From Xylanimonas protaetiae (GTDB lineage: Bacteria; Actinomycetota; Actinomycetes; Actinomycetales; Cellulomonadaceae): a stretch of DNA of 64,000 bases. The notes under the pieces are model-generated. The model made no database searches and had not been told where the DNA came from. It saw nothing but the letters and a program-made list of their open reading frames with translations. The stretch spans positions 806,001 to 870,000 of the forward strand of contig NZ_CP035493.1 of NCBI RefSeq assembly GCF_004135385.1. The letters are read 5' to 3'. Shown piece after piece: positions 42,073 through 49,925 of this stretch. The position numbers were made by a program, and so were the translations under genes. The first letter of the stretch is position 1, and each line of letters starts with the position of its first letter.

Positions 42073-43227
42073 CTACCCGGCACGCACCAGGGCGTCGTCG
42101 CGCCGGGCGTCCGACGCGGCCGCGTACCCCGGCACCGGCAGCCCGAGCGCCTCGCGCAGCGTGCTCGGCTCGCGGGACGTGCGGAACCTCCCGCGCGCCT
42201 GGAGCGCCGGGACGAGCCCGTGCACGACGGCGTCGAGGTCGGCGTCGAGCGCCGAGGGGCGCAGCAGGAACCCGTCGGCGACGCCCCCGTCGACCCAGTC
42301 GGTGACGGTGTGCGTGAGGTCCGCGGGGGTGCCCGCGACGACGAGCGCACCGCCGCCGACGCCGGGGCCCTCGAGCGCCTCGACCATCGCGAGGCGCGCG
42401 AGGGCGCTCTCGCGGTCGGAGGCGAGCACGACGTAGGCCTCGACGAGGTACCGCAGGGTGCGCGGGTCGCGCCCGGCGGCGAGCGCGGCGGCGTGCACGG
42501 CCTCGCGCGTCGCGCGCGCCTCCTCGCGGCCCGGGGCGACGATGCGGACGACGTCGGCGGTCGTCGCGGCGGGGACGATGCACCGGGGCGACTGGACGCG
42601 CATCACGACGGGCGGGCGGCCCTGCGGGAGCGGGCTGCGGCCGGCGACGCTGCGGCGCACGGCGAAGCGGATGCCGTCGTGGTCGACGCGGACGCGGCCG
42701 TCGGGGCCGGGCTCGGCGCCCGCCGAGCCCTCCTGGTCCCAACTGCGCACGACGCGCCCGGCGTCGGCGACGGACTGCACGGGCCAGCGCTCGTCGGCCG
42801 GGGTGACGCCCGTGGGGCAGCCCACCTGCCAGGCGGAGCGGCCGTCGCTGGCACGGTCGACCGCGGCGATCGCGTCGGCGACGGCCGACGCCTCGAGGTG
42901 CATGGTGTCGAGCGCGGCGACGAGGCCGATGCCGTGCGTCAGCGGGGCGACGCGTGCCGCGGCGACGGCGGAGTCGAGGCGGCCGCTGACCCGGCCGCGG
43001 CCGGGGTGCAGCAGAAACGGCTCGTCGAGCACCACGAGGTCGAGCAGCGCCTGGTCGGCGGTCCGCACGAGGCGCACGAACCGCTCGCCGTCGAACGGGC
43101 GGGCGACCGGGGCGCCGGGGGTGCGCAGCGCGCGTGCCCCGGCGGTGGTGAGGTCGACGCCGAGGACGACGGGCTTCGCGGTGCGGGGCCCGGACGCGGA
43201 CGCGACGGTCGCGGACGTGACAGACAT
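42073..43227 (-). CDS. LLM class flavin-dependent oxidoreductase 1
   Basis: 384 residues of the bacterial luciferase-like TIM-barrel family (FMNH2/F420-dependent). Visible parts: VVLGVDLTTAGARALR start, LVRTADQALLDLVVLDEPFLL, then IGLVAALDTMHLEASAVADA and the C-terminal VADGFLLRPSALDADLDAVVH with STLREALGLP. It resembles the N-acetyl-S-(2-succino)cysteine or FMNH2-monooxygenase branch used in organosulfur breakdown, but the substrate is unknown. ATG 43227 has GAAGGAG. It is preceded by a SAM-IV riboswitch and an apparent promoter, and is a partner of paralogue 44959-46083. Confidence 0.88.
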   Translation of the reverse strand: MSVTSATVASASGPRTAKPVVLGVDLTTAGARALRTPGAPVARPFDGERFVRLVRTADQALLDLVVLDEPFLLHPGRGRVSGRLDSAVAAARVAPLTHGIGLVAALDTMHLEASAVADAIAAVDRASDGRSAWQVGCPTGVTPADERWPVQSVADAGRVVRSWDQEGSAGAEPGPDGRVRVDHDGIRFAVRRSVAGRSPLPQGRPPVVMRVQSPRCIVPAATTADVVRIVAPGREEARATREAVHAAALAAGRDPRTLRYLVEAYVVLASDRESALARLAMVEALEGPGVGGGALVVAGTPADLTHTVTDWVDGGVADGFLLRPSALDADLDAVVHGLVPALQARGRFRTSREPSTLREALGLPVPGYAAASDARRDDALVRAG

Positions 43228-43256
43228 GGCGGCTCCTTCGTACCCCGCACCGTGGC

Positions 43257-43370
43257 GGGTTCGCGCGTTGTCCGCCGCTGGTGCGGCGGACCTGGTCTTC
43301 ACCCGGGGCACCCACCCGCGCGGGGGGTTGCCGTCCGACGAGCCGGGGCTTGGCGTCGGAACTCATGACC
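43257..43370 (-). promoter_or_regulatory. SAM-IV riboswitch A, controlling LLM 1
   Basis: On the minus strand: GGTCATGAG (P1 5' side), GACGCCAAGCCCCGGC, GGCAACCCCC, GGTGGGTGCCCCGGGTGA and GACCAGG, then a 9-bp hairpin GTCCGCCGC-ACCA-GCGGCGGAC and a CGCGCGAACCC tail. This order matches the SAM-IV aptamer consensus of actinobacteria. GAAGGAG for the LLM gene follows at about 20 nt, so translation control is likely. Strongly similar to riboswitch C over its entire length. Confidence 0.88.
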
Positions 43371-43397
43371 CGAGGCCTCGCGACCTCGACGTGACGG

Positions 43398-43427
43398 ACT
43401 TTAGGCGGCGGACTGTCAGCACATCAA
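43398..43427 (-). promoter_or_regulatory. Promoter of riboswitch A
   Basis: Minus-strand TTGATG (43422-43427), 18 bp, then TAAAGT (43398-43403), about 28 bp before the aptamer. Confidence 0.5.
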
Positions 43428-43558
43428 TGGGCGTTTCGCATCGCGAGACTGATGTCCACGTGGTAAGGAGCCGCTTCTTGTTGAGTATTTCGGTCCACAT
43501 TGTGGGAAGTCCGGCCCGAACCGTTGCGGCAGCCGGTTCCTCGCGTTGACTACGGGCA

Positions 43559-43688
43559 GGTCACGAGACCCAGCGACAAGCCCCGGCTTGCTGGGCAGCA
43601 ACCCCACGACACGGCGGGGTGCTCCGGGAGATGACCCGGCCGCCGGCCGCCCTCCGGGGCGAGTCGCCGCGCGGCAAGCGTGATCGAC
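43559..43688 (+). promoter_or_regulatory. SAM-IV riboswitch B, controlling the reductase-LLM operon
   Basis: GGTCACGAG, GCGACAAGCCCCGGCTTGCTGG, split here at 43572-43593, GCAACCCC, GGCGGGGTGCTCCGGGAGATGACC region, hairpin near 43640-43665, and the GCGGCAAGCG tail (43671-43680) typical of the SAM-IV 3' pseudoknot. The GAGGAG Shine-Dalgarno of the flavin reductase (about 43690) is immediately adjacent, fitting occlusion of translation by SAM binding. Divergent from riboswitch A. Confidence 0.88.
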
Positions 43689-43700
43689 CGAGGAGCCACG

Positions 43701-44243
43701 ATGACCTCTCCTTCGTTTCCCCAGGCATTCGAACGCCTGATCTCGGAGCTCGACGAGCCGCAGCTGACGCCCGAGCAGTTCAAGGCGGTGTTCCGTCAGC
43801 ACCCCGCCGGCGTCGCCGTCGTCGCGCTCACGCACGAGGACCGGCCCGTCGGGTTCACCGCGACGTCGGTGATCTCCGTGTCCGCCGAGCCGCCGCTGCT
43901 GGCGTTCTCCCTGGCCTCCACGTCGTCGTCGTGGCCGGCCGTCCGCGAGGCGACGACGCTCGCCGTCAGCTTCCTGGCCGACCACCAGGACGACGTCTCG
44001 GCGCGCTTCGCGACGAGCGGCATCGACCGCTTCGCGCCGGGCGGGTGGAGCACGCTGCCCACGGGCGAGCCCGTCATCGACGGCGCCGTCTCCTGGCTCC
44101 GCGCCCGCGTGGTGCAGCGCACCCCGGTGGGCGACAGCTACCTCGTGTCGCTGCGCGCCCTCGACGCCGGCGTCACCGACGCCTCGGCGCTGCTCTACCG
44201 CGACCGCGAGTACCACCGCATCGGCCGTCACACGGCGATCTGA
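43701..44243 (+). CDS. Flavin reductase family protein
   Basis: 180 residues. Fold markers are FRQHPAGVAVVALTHEDRPVG (about 33-53), ATSVISVSAEPPLLAFSL, SSSWPAVREATTLAVSFLAD and the HRIGRHT end, typical of the NADH:FMN reductase domain that supplies FMNH2 to two-component monooxygenases. It is first gene of the rightward operon and should feed the LLM enzymes of the whole region. ATG 43701 has GAGGAG. Confidence 0.93.
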   Translation: MTSPSFPQAFERLISELDEPQLTPEQFKAVFRQHPAGVAVVALTHEDRPVGFTATSVISVSAEPPLLAFSLASTSSSWPAVREATTLAVSFLADHQDDVSARFATSGIDRFAPGGWSTLPTGEPVIDGAVSWLRARVVQRTPVGDSYLVSLRALDAGVTDASALLYRDREYHRIGRHTAI

Positions 44244-44244
44244 G

Positions 44245-44949
44245 ATGACGACGCTCACCCTCCCGGACCTCGGCGTCCTCGACGCACCGCAGTGGTCCTC
44301 GCTCACGGGCGCGCACGCGCACCTCGCCGAGGGCAACGACCTGGTGCTGCGCTACCCCGTCGACGTCTCGCCCTTCGCGGCCGTCCGCTCGTGGGACCAC
44401 CCCGACGTCTGGGACGCGATCGTCGACGTCGTCGGGCACGGCGCTACGTTCCCCGGGCCGCCCGTCGGGGTCGCCGTCCCGCCCGGCTGGCGGCAGCTCG
44501 AGCAGCACGGCGGCGTCCAGCTCGTCGAGACCGAGGCCCTGCGGCCGCGGCCCGACGCCGAGGCCGTCGTGCTTGGCGAGGCCGACGTGCCCGAGATGCT
44601 CGCGCTCGTGGAGCGCTCGCGCCCCGGGCCGTTCCTGCCGCGCACCTACACGCTGGGCCGCTACGTCGGGTTCCGGCGCGAGGGCCGCCTCGTCGCCATG
44701 GCCGGGGAGCGGCTGCGCCCCACCGGCTGGACCGAGATCAGCGCCGTCACCACCGACCCCGAGCACCGCGGCCAGGGCCTCGCCACGCGCCTGGTGCTCG
44801 ACGTCGCCCACCACGTCCGCCGACGCGGCGACCACGTGATGCTGCACGCGTCCGCCGCGAACGACACCGCCATCCGCCTCTACCGCGGCCTCGGCTTCGC
44901 GCTGCGGCGCACCACCGACTTCGGCGCCGTGCTCACGCCCGAGGCATAG
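44245..44949 (+). CDS. GNAT-family N-acetyltransferase, paralogue B
   Basis: 234 residues, one base after the reductase stop. GNAT loop DPEHRGQGLATRLVLDV (about 171-187) and NDTAIRLYRGLGFALRR near the end. Paralogue of 40803-41492. Its place between reductase and monooxygenases suggests it acetylates a sulfur compound such as an S-alkyl-cysteine, as in known N-acetylation routes of S-substituted cysteine breakdown; this is inference. Confidence 0.88.
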   Translation: MTTLTLPDLGVLDAPQWSSLTGAHAHLAEGNDLVLRYPVDVSPFAAVRSWDHPDVWDAIVDVVGHGATFPGPPVGVAVPPGWRQLEQHGGVQLVETEALRPRPDAEAVVLGEADVPEMLALVERSRPGPFLPRTYTLGRYVGFRREGRLVAMAGERLRPTGWTEISAVTTDPEHRGQGLATRLVLDVAHHVRRRGDHVMLHASAANDTAIRLYRGLGFALRRTTDFGAVLTPEA

Positions 44950-44958
44950 GAGAACCCC

Positions 44959-46083
44959 ATGACCACCCCCTTCTTCATCGGCCTCGACGTCGACGGCGCG
45001 GGCGCGCACCCCGCGGCCGCCGTCGCGTCAGGGCTCGTCCCCGCCGAGCTCGTCTCGGGCACCCGGTTGGCCCGCGCGGTGCGCCAGGCCGAGAACGCCG
45101 GCGTCACCTTCGTGACGTTCACCGATGCCCTGCTCCCCGCCGCGCCAGGCGCCGCGTCGTCGGCCCGCCTGGAGTCCGTGACACGGGCCGCGTTCGTCTC
45201 GCGCACGACGACGGCGGTCGGCCTCGTGCCGCAGGCGCCCACCACCTACCCGGAGCCGTTCCACCTCGCGGCCCAGCTCGCCTCGCTCGACATCGCGGCC
45301 GCGGGCCGCGGCGGCTGGCTCGCGGGCGTCACCCGCACGCCGGAGACCGCGCAGGCCTACGGCCGTGGCCCCGTGGCGGACGTCGAGCGCGAGGCGCGCG
45401 ACGTCGTCCAGGTGGTGCGCGACCTGTGGGACACGTGGGAGGACGACGCCGTCATCCGCGACGTCGCCACCGGGCGCTACGTGGACCGCGACCGCATCCA
45501 CTACCCCGAGTTCGAGGGCGAGAGCTTCTCCGTCAAGGGCCCGCTCATCACGCCGCGCCCGCCGCAGGGCCAGCTCGTGGTGGTCGCCGCCGCGGGCGAC
45601 GTCGCGCCGTCGGTGCGCGACGAGCGGCTCGTCGACGTCACGCTCGTGGGCGGGGCCGACGTCGCCACGGCGGTGGCCGCCGCCGAGGCCGCGCGGGCGG
45701 GCTCGCCGCGCGCCGGCGTCGACCTCGAGGTCGTGCTCGACGGCGCGGACCGCACCGCGGCCGAGCGGCTTGCCGCGCTCGACGCCGCCGTCCCCGCCGG
45801 CGCCCGCTCCCCGTGGGGCACCGGGGCGCTGCGCTACGAGGGCCACGCGGCCGGGCTCGTCACGCTCCTCGAAGGGCTGGCCCAGGCCGGCGTCGACGGC
45901 GTGCGCCTGCTGCCCGCCGTGCTCGACGAGGACCTGCCCGTGCTCGCGCGCGACGTGCTGCCCGCGCTGCGCGCCGCCCGCCTCACCGCCGCTCCCCAGC
46001 CGGGCGCGACGCTGCGCGACTCCCTGGGCCTGGCACGGCCCGCCAACCGCTACGACGCGCGCGACGCCGTCGCCGTCGCCTGA
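44959..46083 (+). CDS. LLM class flavin-dependent oxidoreductase 2
   Basis: 374 residues, a luciferase-like TIM barrel: IGLDVDGAGAHPAA start, LARAVRQAENAGVTFVTFTD, TTTAVGLVPQAPTTYPEPFH, LAAQLASLDIAAAGRGGWLA and the C-terminal PGATLRDSLGLARP shared with LLM 1. It retains the ERERARDVVQVVRDLWDTW-like helix of the SnaA/NtaA group. Substrate unknown, probably an organosulfur compound. Strong GGAG before ATG 44959; 12 bp upstream of LLM 3. Confidence 0.88.
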   Translation: MTTPFFIGLDVDGAGAHPAAAVASGLVPAELVSGTRLARAVRQAENAGVTFVTFTDALLPAAPGAASSARLESVTRAAFVSRTTTAVGLVPQAPTTYPEPFHLAAQLASLDIAAAGRGGWLAGVTRTPETAQAYGRGPVADVEREARDVVQVVRDLWDTWEDDAVIRDVATGRYVDRDRIHYPEFEGESFSVKGPLITPRPPQGQLVVVAAAGDVAPSVRDERLVDVTLVGGADVATAVAAAEAARAGSPRAGVDLEVVLDGADRTAAERLAALDAAVPAGARSPWGTGALRYEGHAAGLVTLLEGLAQAGVDGVRLLPAVLDEDLPVLARDVLPALRAARLTAAPQPGATLRDSLGLARPANRYDARDAVAVA

Positions 46084-46094
46084 GGAGCCAGACC

Positions 46095-47468
46095 ATGACC
46101 GACCACCCCCTCGTCCGGCCGCACGCCCAGGTCCACTTCGGCGTGTTCTTCCAGGGCGTCAACCACACCACCATCTGGTCCGACCCGGAGTCGGGCTCGC
46201 AGACGGACTTCGCGTCGTTCGAGCGCGTCGTCCGCACCGCCGAGCGCGGCCTCTTCGACGCGTTCTTCCTGGGAGAGGGCCTGCGCCTGCGCGAGTCGCG
46301 CGGCCGCCTGCACGACCTCGACGTCGTCGGGCGCCCCGACGCCGTCACGCAGCTCGCGGCGCTCGCCGCCGTGACCGAGCGCATCGGGCTGGTGGCCACG
46401 CAGAACACCACGTACAACGACCCGGCCGACCTGGCCCGGCGCCTCCAGAGCCTCGACGTGCTCTCCGGCGGGCGGGCGGCGTGGAACGTCGTCACCACGG
46501 ACAACGCGTGGACCGGCGCGAACTTCCGCCGCGGCGGCTACCTCGACCACGCCGAGCGGTACGAGCGGGCCGCGGCCGTGCTGCGCACGGCCCGCGCGAT
46601 CTGGGACGCATTCCCCGACGCCGGCGACGACGTCTCTCGCGTCGAGGTCGCGGGGTCGGCGCTGCGCACGCCCGCCGACGTCGCCATCGACCCGACGACG
46701 CCGCGCAGCCCGCAGGGCCACCCGGTGATCTTCCAGGCCGGCGACTCCCCCGCCGGGCGCGACTTCGCGGCCGCGCACGCGGACGTCATCTTCTCCGCGC
46801 ACGGCTCGGTGCTGGACGACGCGCTGGCGTTCGCCGCCGACGTGCGCCGCCGCGTCGTCGCCGCCGGCCGGCCCGAGGACGACCTCAAGATCTTCCCCGG
46901 CACCAGCATCATCGTCGGCGACACCCCCGCCGACGCCGAGGAGAAGGCCCGCTGGGTCCGCTCGCAGCAGGTCACCCCGGCCACGGCGCTCTCGATCGTC
47001 GGCAACGTCTGGGGCGAGGACCTCTCCGGCTACGACCCCGACGGCCCGCTGCCCGCGCACGACCCCGTCGTCGAGGAGCTGGGCGGCGAGCGGGGCTCCG
47101 CCACGACGGGCGCCCGCACGCGCGAGATCGCGCAGAAGTGGCGCGCGATCTCCGAGGCGGAGGGGCTGTCGATCCGCCAGCTCGTCATCCGCAACAGCGG
47201 CGAACGTGGGTTCGTCGGCACGCCGTCGACCGTGGCCGAGGAGCTCACCCGGTGGGTGCGCACCGGCGCCGTGGACGGGTTCAACATCACGCCCTGGATC
47301 GTCCCGAGCGGCCTCGACGACATCGTCGACCGCGTGGTCCCCGAGCTGCAGGAGCGCGGCGCCTACCGCACCGCGTACGAGGGCACCACCCTGCGCGAGC
47401 ACGTCGGGCTGCGGGAGCCGCTCACGAGGCGCGCCGCGGCCGCCGACGTCGAGGCACCGGCGGCCTGA
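46095..47468 (+). CDS. LLM class monooxygenase 3, NtaA/SnaA/DmoA-type
   Basis: 457 residues, the full length of the NtaA/SnaA/DszA/DmoA subfamily. Markers: FGVFFQGVNHTTIWSDPESG, FDAFFLGEGLRLRES, LQSLDVLSGGRAAWNVVTT (FMN site), FRRGGYLDHAERYERA, HPVIFQAGDSPAGRDFAA and FNITPWIVPSGLDDIVD. These enzymes oxygenate aminocarboxylates, dimethyl sulfide or aromatic sulfones with FMNH2. SAM-IV control favours a sulfur substrate. Last gene of the operon, before a 17-bp terminator stem. Confidence 0.92.
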   Translation: MTDHPLVRPHAQVHFGVFFQGVNHTTIWSDPESGSQTDFASFERVVRTAERGLFDAFFLGEGLRLRESRGRLHDLDVVGRPDAVTQLAALAAVTERIGLVATQNTTYNDPADLARRLQSLDVLSGGRAAWNVVTTDNAWTGANFRRGGYLDHAERYERAAAVLRTARAIWDAFPDAGDDVSRVEVAGSALRTPADVAIDPTTPRSPQGHPVIFQAGDSPAGRDFAAAHADVIFSAHGSVLDDALAFAADVRRRVVAAGRPEDDLKIFPGTSIIVGDTPADAEEKARWVRSQQVTPATALSIVGNVWGEDLSGYDPDGPLPAHDPVVEELGGERGSATTGARTREIAQKWRAISEAEGLSIRQLVIRNSGERGFVGTPSTVAEELTRWVRTGAVDGFNITPWIVPSGLDDIVDRVVPELQERGAYRTAYEGTTLREHVGLREPLTRRAAAADVEAPAA

Positions 47469-47494
47469 GCACCGGCGGCCCGGCTCGACACGGC

Positions 47495-47531
47495 GACGCC
47501 CGGCGAGAGCGATCCGCTCTCGCCGGGCGTC
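47495..47531. terminator. Terminator of the rightward sulfur operon
   Basis: A perfect 17-bp stem, GACGCCCGGCGAGAGCG and complement, with a 3-nt loop. The remaining 47532-47579 holds nothing recognisable. Confidence 0.9.
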
Positions 47532-47579
47532 GTCGTCACGCTCGCTGGCCGACACGTTCTGGTTGCGGGCGGTGCCGCG

Positions 47580-48017
47580 TCAGGCGACCGGACCCCTGCG
47601 GGGGTCGTCGGTGACGGGGTCGGTGACGTCGAAACCGAGGGCGAGGGCGGCCGTGGCCATCTGCTTGCCATGCGTGGCCACGGTGATCGTTCTTGTCCCG
47701 ACGCGCAGTGCCGTCGCGACGTGGATCGAGTCGGCTCCGCCGAGACGTTGCTCGGTCGCGACTGCTTCGTCGAGGAGGTCGTCGGGGATGTGGATCAGGA
47801 CGAACTCGTCGAGGTACTCGGTGACGACGTCTTGATCGCCTCCGATGGTGCGGACGGCACGCCTGACCTCGACCTCCAAGAGGCGGGATGCGACGAGCCT
47901 GTCGCCGTTCGCCACCACGGCCTCGAACCAGGCGCTGGCTGCTCGAGACGAGTCCACGATGGCGCGCAGGAGCACCGACGAGTCGACGTACCAGGTGCGG
48001 TGGGCACTAGTAGCCAA
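47580..48017 (-). CDS. PIN-domain ribonuclease toxin (VapC-like)
   Basis: 145 residues. PIN signatures: VDSSVLLRAI (first acidic residue), SRLLEVEVRRAV (Glu), GGADSIHVATAL (Asp-Ser-Ile-His) and a final Asp near VTDDP. It should cleave RNA unless bound by its antitoxin. The start is a TTG at 48017 inside the antitoxin gene (11-bp overlap); no better start exists, and GGGA lies upstream. It forms a toxin-antitoxin pair with the next gene. Confidence 0.88.
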   Translation of the reverse strand: MATSAHRTWYVDSSVLLRAIVDSSRAASAWFEAVVANGDRLVASRLLEVEVRRAVRTIGGDQDVVTEYLDEFVLIHIPDDLLDEAVATEQRLGGADSIHVATALRVGTRTITVATHGKQMATAALALGFDVTDPVTDDPRRGPVA

Positions 48018-48282
48018 GGCGGTCCCTGTCGGCGTCGAGCAGCGCTCCCGCGTCCTGGTCGGTGGCAGTGTGCTTGAAGCGGGTCACCTTGGCTGCCTTG
48101 CGCGGCGGCGTGGCGAGCCCGGACTGGATGAGGGCGTCGATCGGGTCTTCTGGGTGCTCGACCTTCGTGAGCCGATAGGCCGCGGCGCCGCGGCGCAGCA
48201 CGATGACCTCACCGTCGTCGGCCAGCCGGGTGGCCCTCGACGGGTTCTGGTTGAACTCTGTCAGCGACAGCGTCGTGGTCAT
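48007..48282 (-). CDS. Phd/YefM-type antitoxin
   Basis: 91 residues. The Phd/YefM DNA-binding N-terminus is LSLTEFNQNPSRATRLADDG with EVIVLRRGAAAYRLTKVE; the C-terminus (ATDQDAGALLDADRDRLGY) would wrap the toxin. TAGAAT (48290-48295) ends 7 bp before the ATG, a leaderless promoter, and the imperfect palindrome TAGCATTGATACTA (48294-48307) overlaps it as a likely autoregulatory operator. Its ATG also overlaps the MFS stop, so read-through from the sulfur operon is possible. Confidence 0.88.
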   Translation of the reverse strand: MTTTLSLTEFNQNPSRATRLADDGEVIVLRRGAAAYRLTKVEHPEDPIDALIQSGLATPPRKAAKVTRFKHTATDQDAGALLDADRDRLGY

Positions 48283-49925
48283 GATGGAGATTCTAGCATT
48301 GATACTACTGTTGAGCGCGTCCGGCGACGGCGGGCGATCGCGTCGTCGGCGAGGCTCGCCGCGAGCGCCGCGGCCGCGAGCGCGATGGTGATGCCGGTGG
48401 CGACGGCGAGGGCCGCGCGGTGTCCGGTCGTGGCGCCCGGGTGCCCGACGACGGCGTGCGGGCCGGCGACGGCGACGTAGGCGCCCGTCATGGCGGCGAG
48501 GCAGACGGTGGAGCTGATGCGCTGCGCGAGCTGGAGCGCGCCGGCGGCGACGCCGTGGCGGCCGGGGGCGGCGTGCTCGAGGGTGAGCGTCTGGTTGGGC
48601 GAGAAGCTGACCCCGGCGAGGGCGCCGGTGACCACCTGGGCGACCACGAGCGTGGCCACGAACCCGCGCTCCGGCACGACGAGGACCGCGACGAGCACGC
48701 CGATGCTGGTCACGACCTTGGCGGCGTACGCGGCGGTGACGCCCGCGCGTCCCCAGCGGCGCAGCACCCGCCAGGAGAGGTTGCCGACGACGCCGGAGAC
48801 GATCGCGCCGGGCGTGGTGACGAGCCCGGCCTGGACGGGGCTGAGCCCGAGACCGTCCTGGAGGAACAGCATGAGCACGGCGGAGTACCCGAGGGCCTGC
48901 CCGAACGAGAAGGTCGCGACGAGGCAGCCGAGGACGTAGCCGGGCGAGCGCACGAGCTCGGGGGCGAGGACCGGCACCCGGCCGGAGCGGGCGTAGCGCC
49001 GCTCCCACAGGGCGAGCGCGGGCACGACGACGGCGAGCGGCGCGGCGAACAGCACCCGCCGCGCGAGGGACGCGTCCTGGAGCACGAACGGGACGAGCAG
49101 CGCGAGCACGCTGAGCGTGATGAGCACGAGGCCGACGACGTCGAGCCCGTCGCGGGGCGCGCGCCGCGGGCGGCCGCGCCGGCGAAGGGCTCGGGTCGCG
49201 CGGCGTGCGGCGTCGGCGGCGGCGTCGGCGTCGGCGTCGGCGTCGGACGACAGGACCGCGGAGGCGGCGGACGGCACGTGTGCGGGCGCGGCGGGCACGA
49301 GCCAGAGCGCGAGCACCACCACCACGACGGCGGACGGGATGTTGAGGCCGACGACGAGGCGCCAGCCGAGCTCGGGGCCGGCCGCGGCGATGACGCTGCC
49401 GCCGACGAGCGGGGCGATGACGGCCGAGAACGCGCCGATCGACCCGTACGCGCCGAAGGCCCGTGCGCGGCCCGAGCCGGTGAAGTGGTCCTGCATCAGG
49501 CCGATGACCTGGGGGTTCGCGATGCCCGCGCCGATGCCCTGGAGCAGCCGGGCGAGCACCAGCACCCCGGCGCCGGACGCGGTGGCACCCACCAGGGAGG
49601 AGCCGCTGAAGACCACGATCCCGGCGACCAGCAGCAGGCGGCGGCCGACGAGGTCCCCGAGCCGTCCGGCGGGGACCAGCGCGATGCCGAACGTCAGCGA
49701 GTACCCCGCGAGGATCCACTGGAGCTGCGCGGTGCTCGCGCCGAGCTCGCCGCGCAGCACGGGGACGGCGACGGTGAGCATCGACTGGTCGAGCAGGGTG
49801 GTGAAGCCGGTGGCGAGGCACACCACCAGGACGGCGGCACGGACGGCCTGCGGGGTCCGGCGCGAGCGCACCGGACCCCGCAGACGACCGTCCACCGTGG
49901 ACCGCGCGGGGACGGCGACCGTCAT
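48279..49925 (-). CDS. MFS transporter, DHA2 (EmrB/QacA-like)
   Basis: A 548-residue drug-efflux-type transporter with about 14 transmembrane helices. Motif A-like GRLGDLVGRRLLLVAG, motif C-like LARLLQGIGAGIANPQVIGL and WRLVVGLNIPSAVVVVV are visible. A cytoplasmic loop has a short Asp-Ala microsatellite (DADADADAAADAA) encoded by GTCGGC repeats. ATG 49925 overlaps the LLM stop (ATGA). As the last gene of the sulfur operon it may export the desulfonated carbon skeleton or another product; inference. Confidence 0.9.
   Translation of the reverse strand: MTVAVPARSTVDGRLRGPVRSRRTPQAVRAAVLVVCLATGFTTLLDQSMLTVAVPVLRGELGASTAQLQWILAGYSLTFGIALVPAGRLGDLVGRRLLLVAGIVVFSGSSLVGATASGAGVLVLARLLQGIGAGIANPQVIGLMQDHFTGSGRARAFGAYGSIGAFSAVIAPLVGGSVIAAAGPELGWRLVVGLNIPSAVVVVVLALWLVPAAPAHVPSAASAVLSSDADADADAAADAARRATRALRRRGRPRRAPRDGLDVVGLVLITLSVLALLVPFVLQDASLARRVLFAAPLAVVVPALALWERRYARSGRVPVLAPELVRSPGYVLGCLVATFSFGQALGYSAVLMLFLQDGLGLSPVQAGLVTTPGAIVSGVVGNLSWRVLRRWGRAGVTAAYAAKVVTSIGVLVAVLVVPERGFVATLVVAQVVTGALAGVSFSPNQTLTLEHAAPGRHGVAAGALQLAQRISSTVCLAAMTGAYVAVAGPHAVVGHPGATTGHRAALAVATGITIALAAAALAASLADDAIARRRRTRSTVVSMLESPS

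Noticed and set aside
49213-49245. GTCGGC microsatellite in the MFS gene as a separate repeat feature
   Set aside because: It stays in frame and encodes an Asp/Ala cytoplasmic loop; common in high-GC genes.
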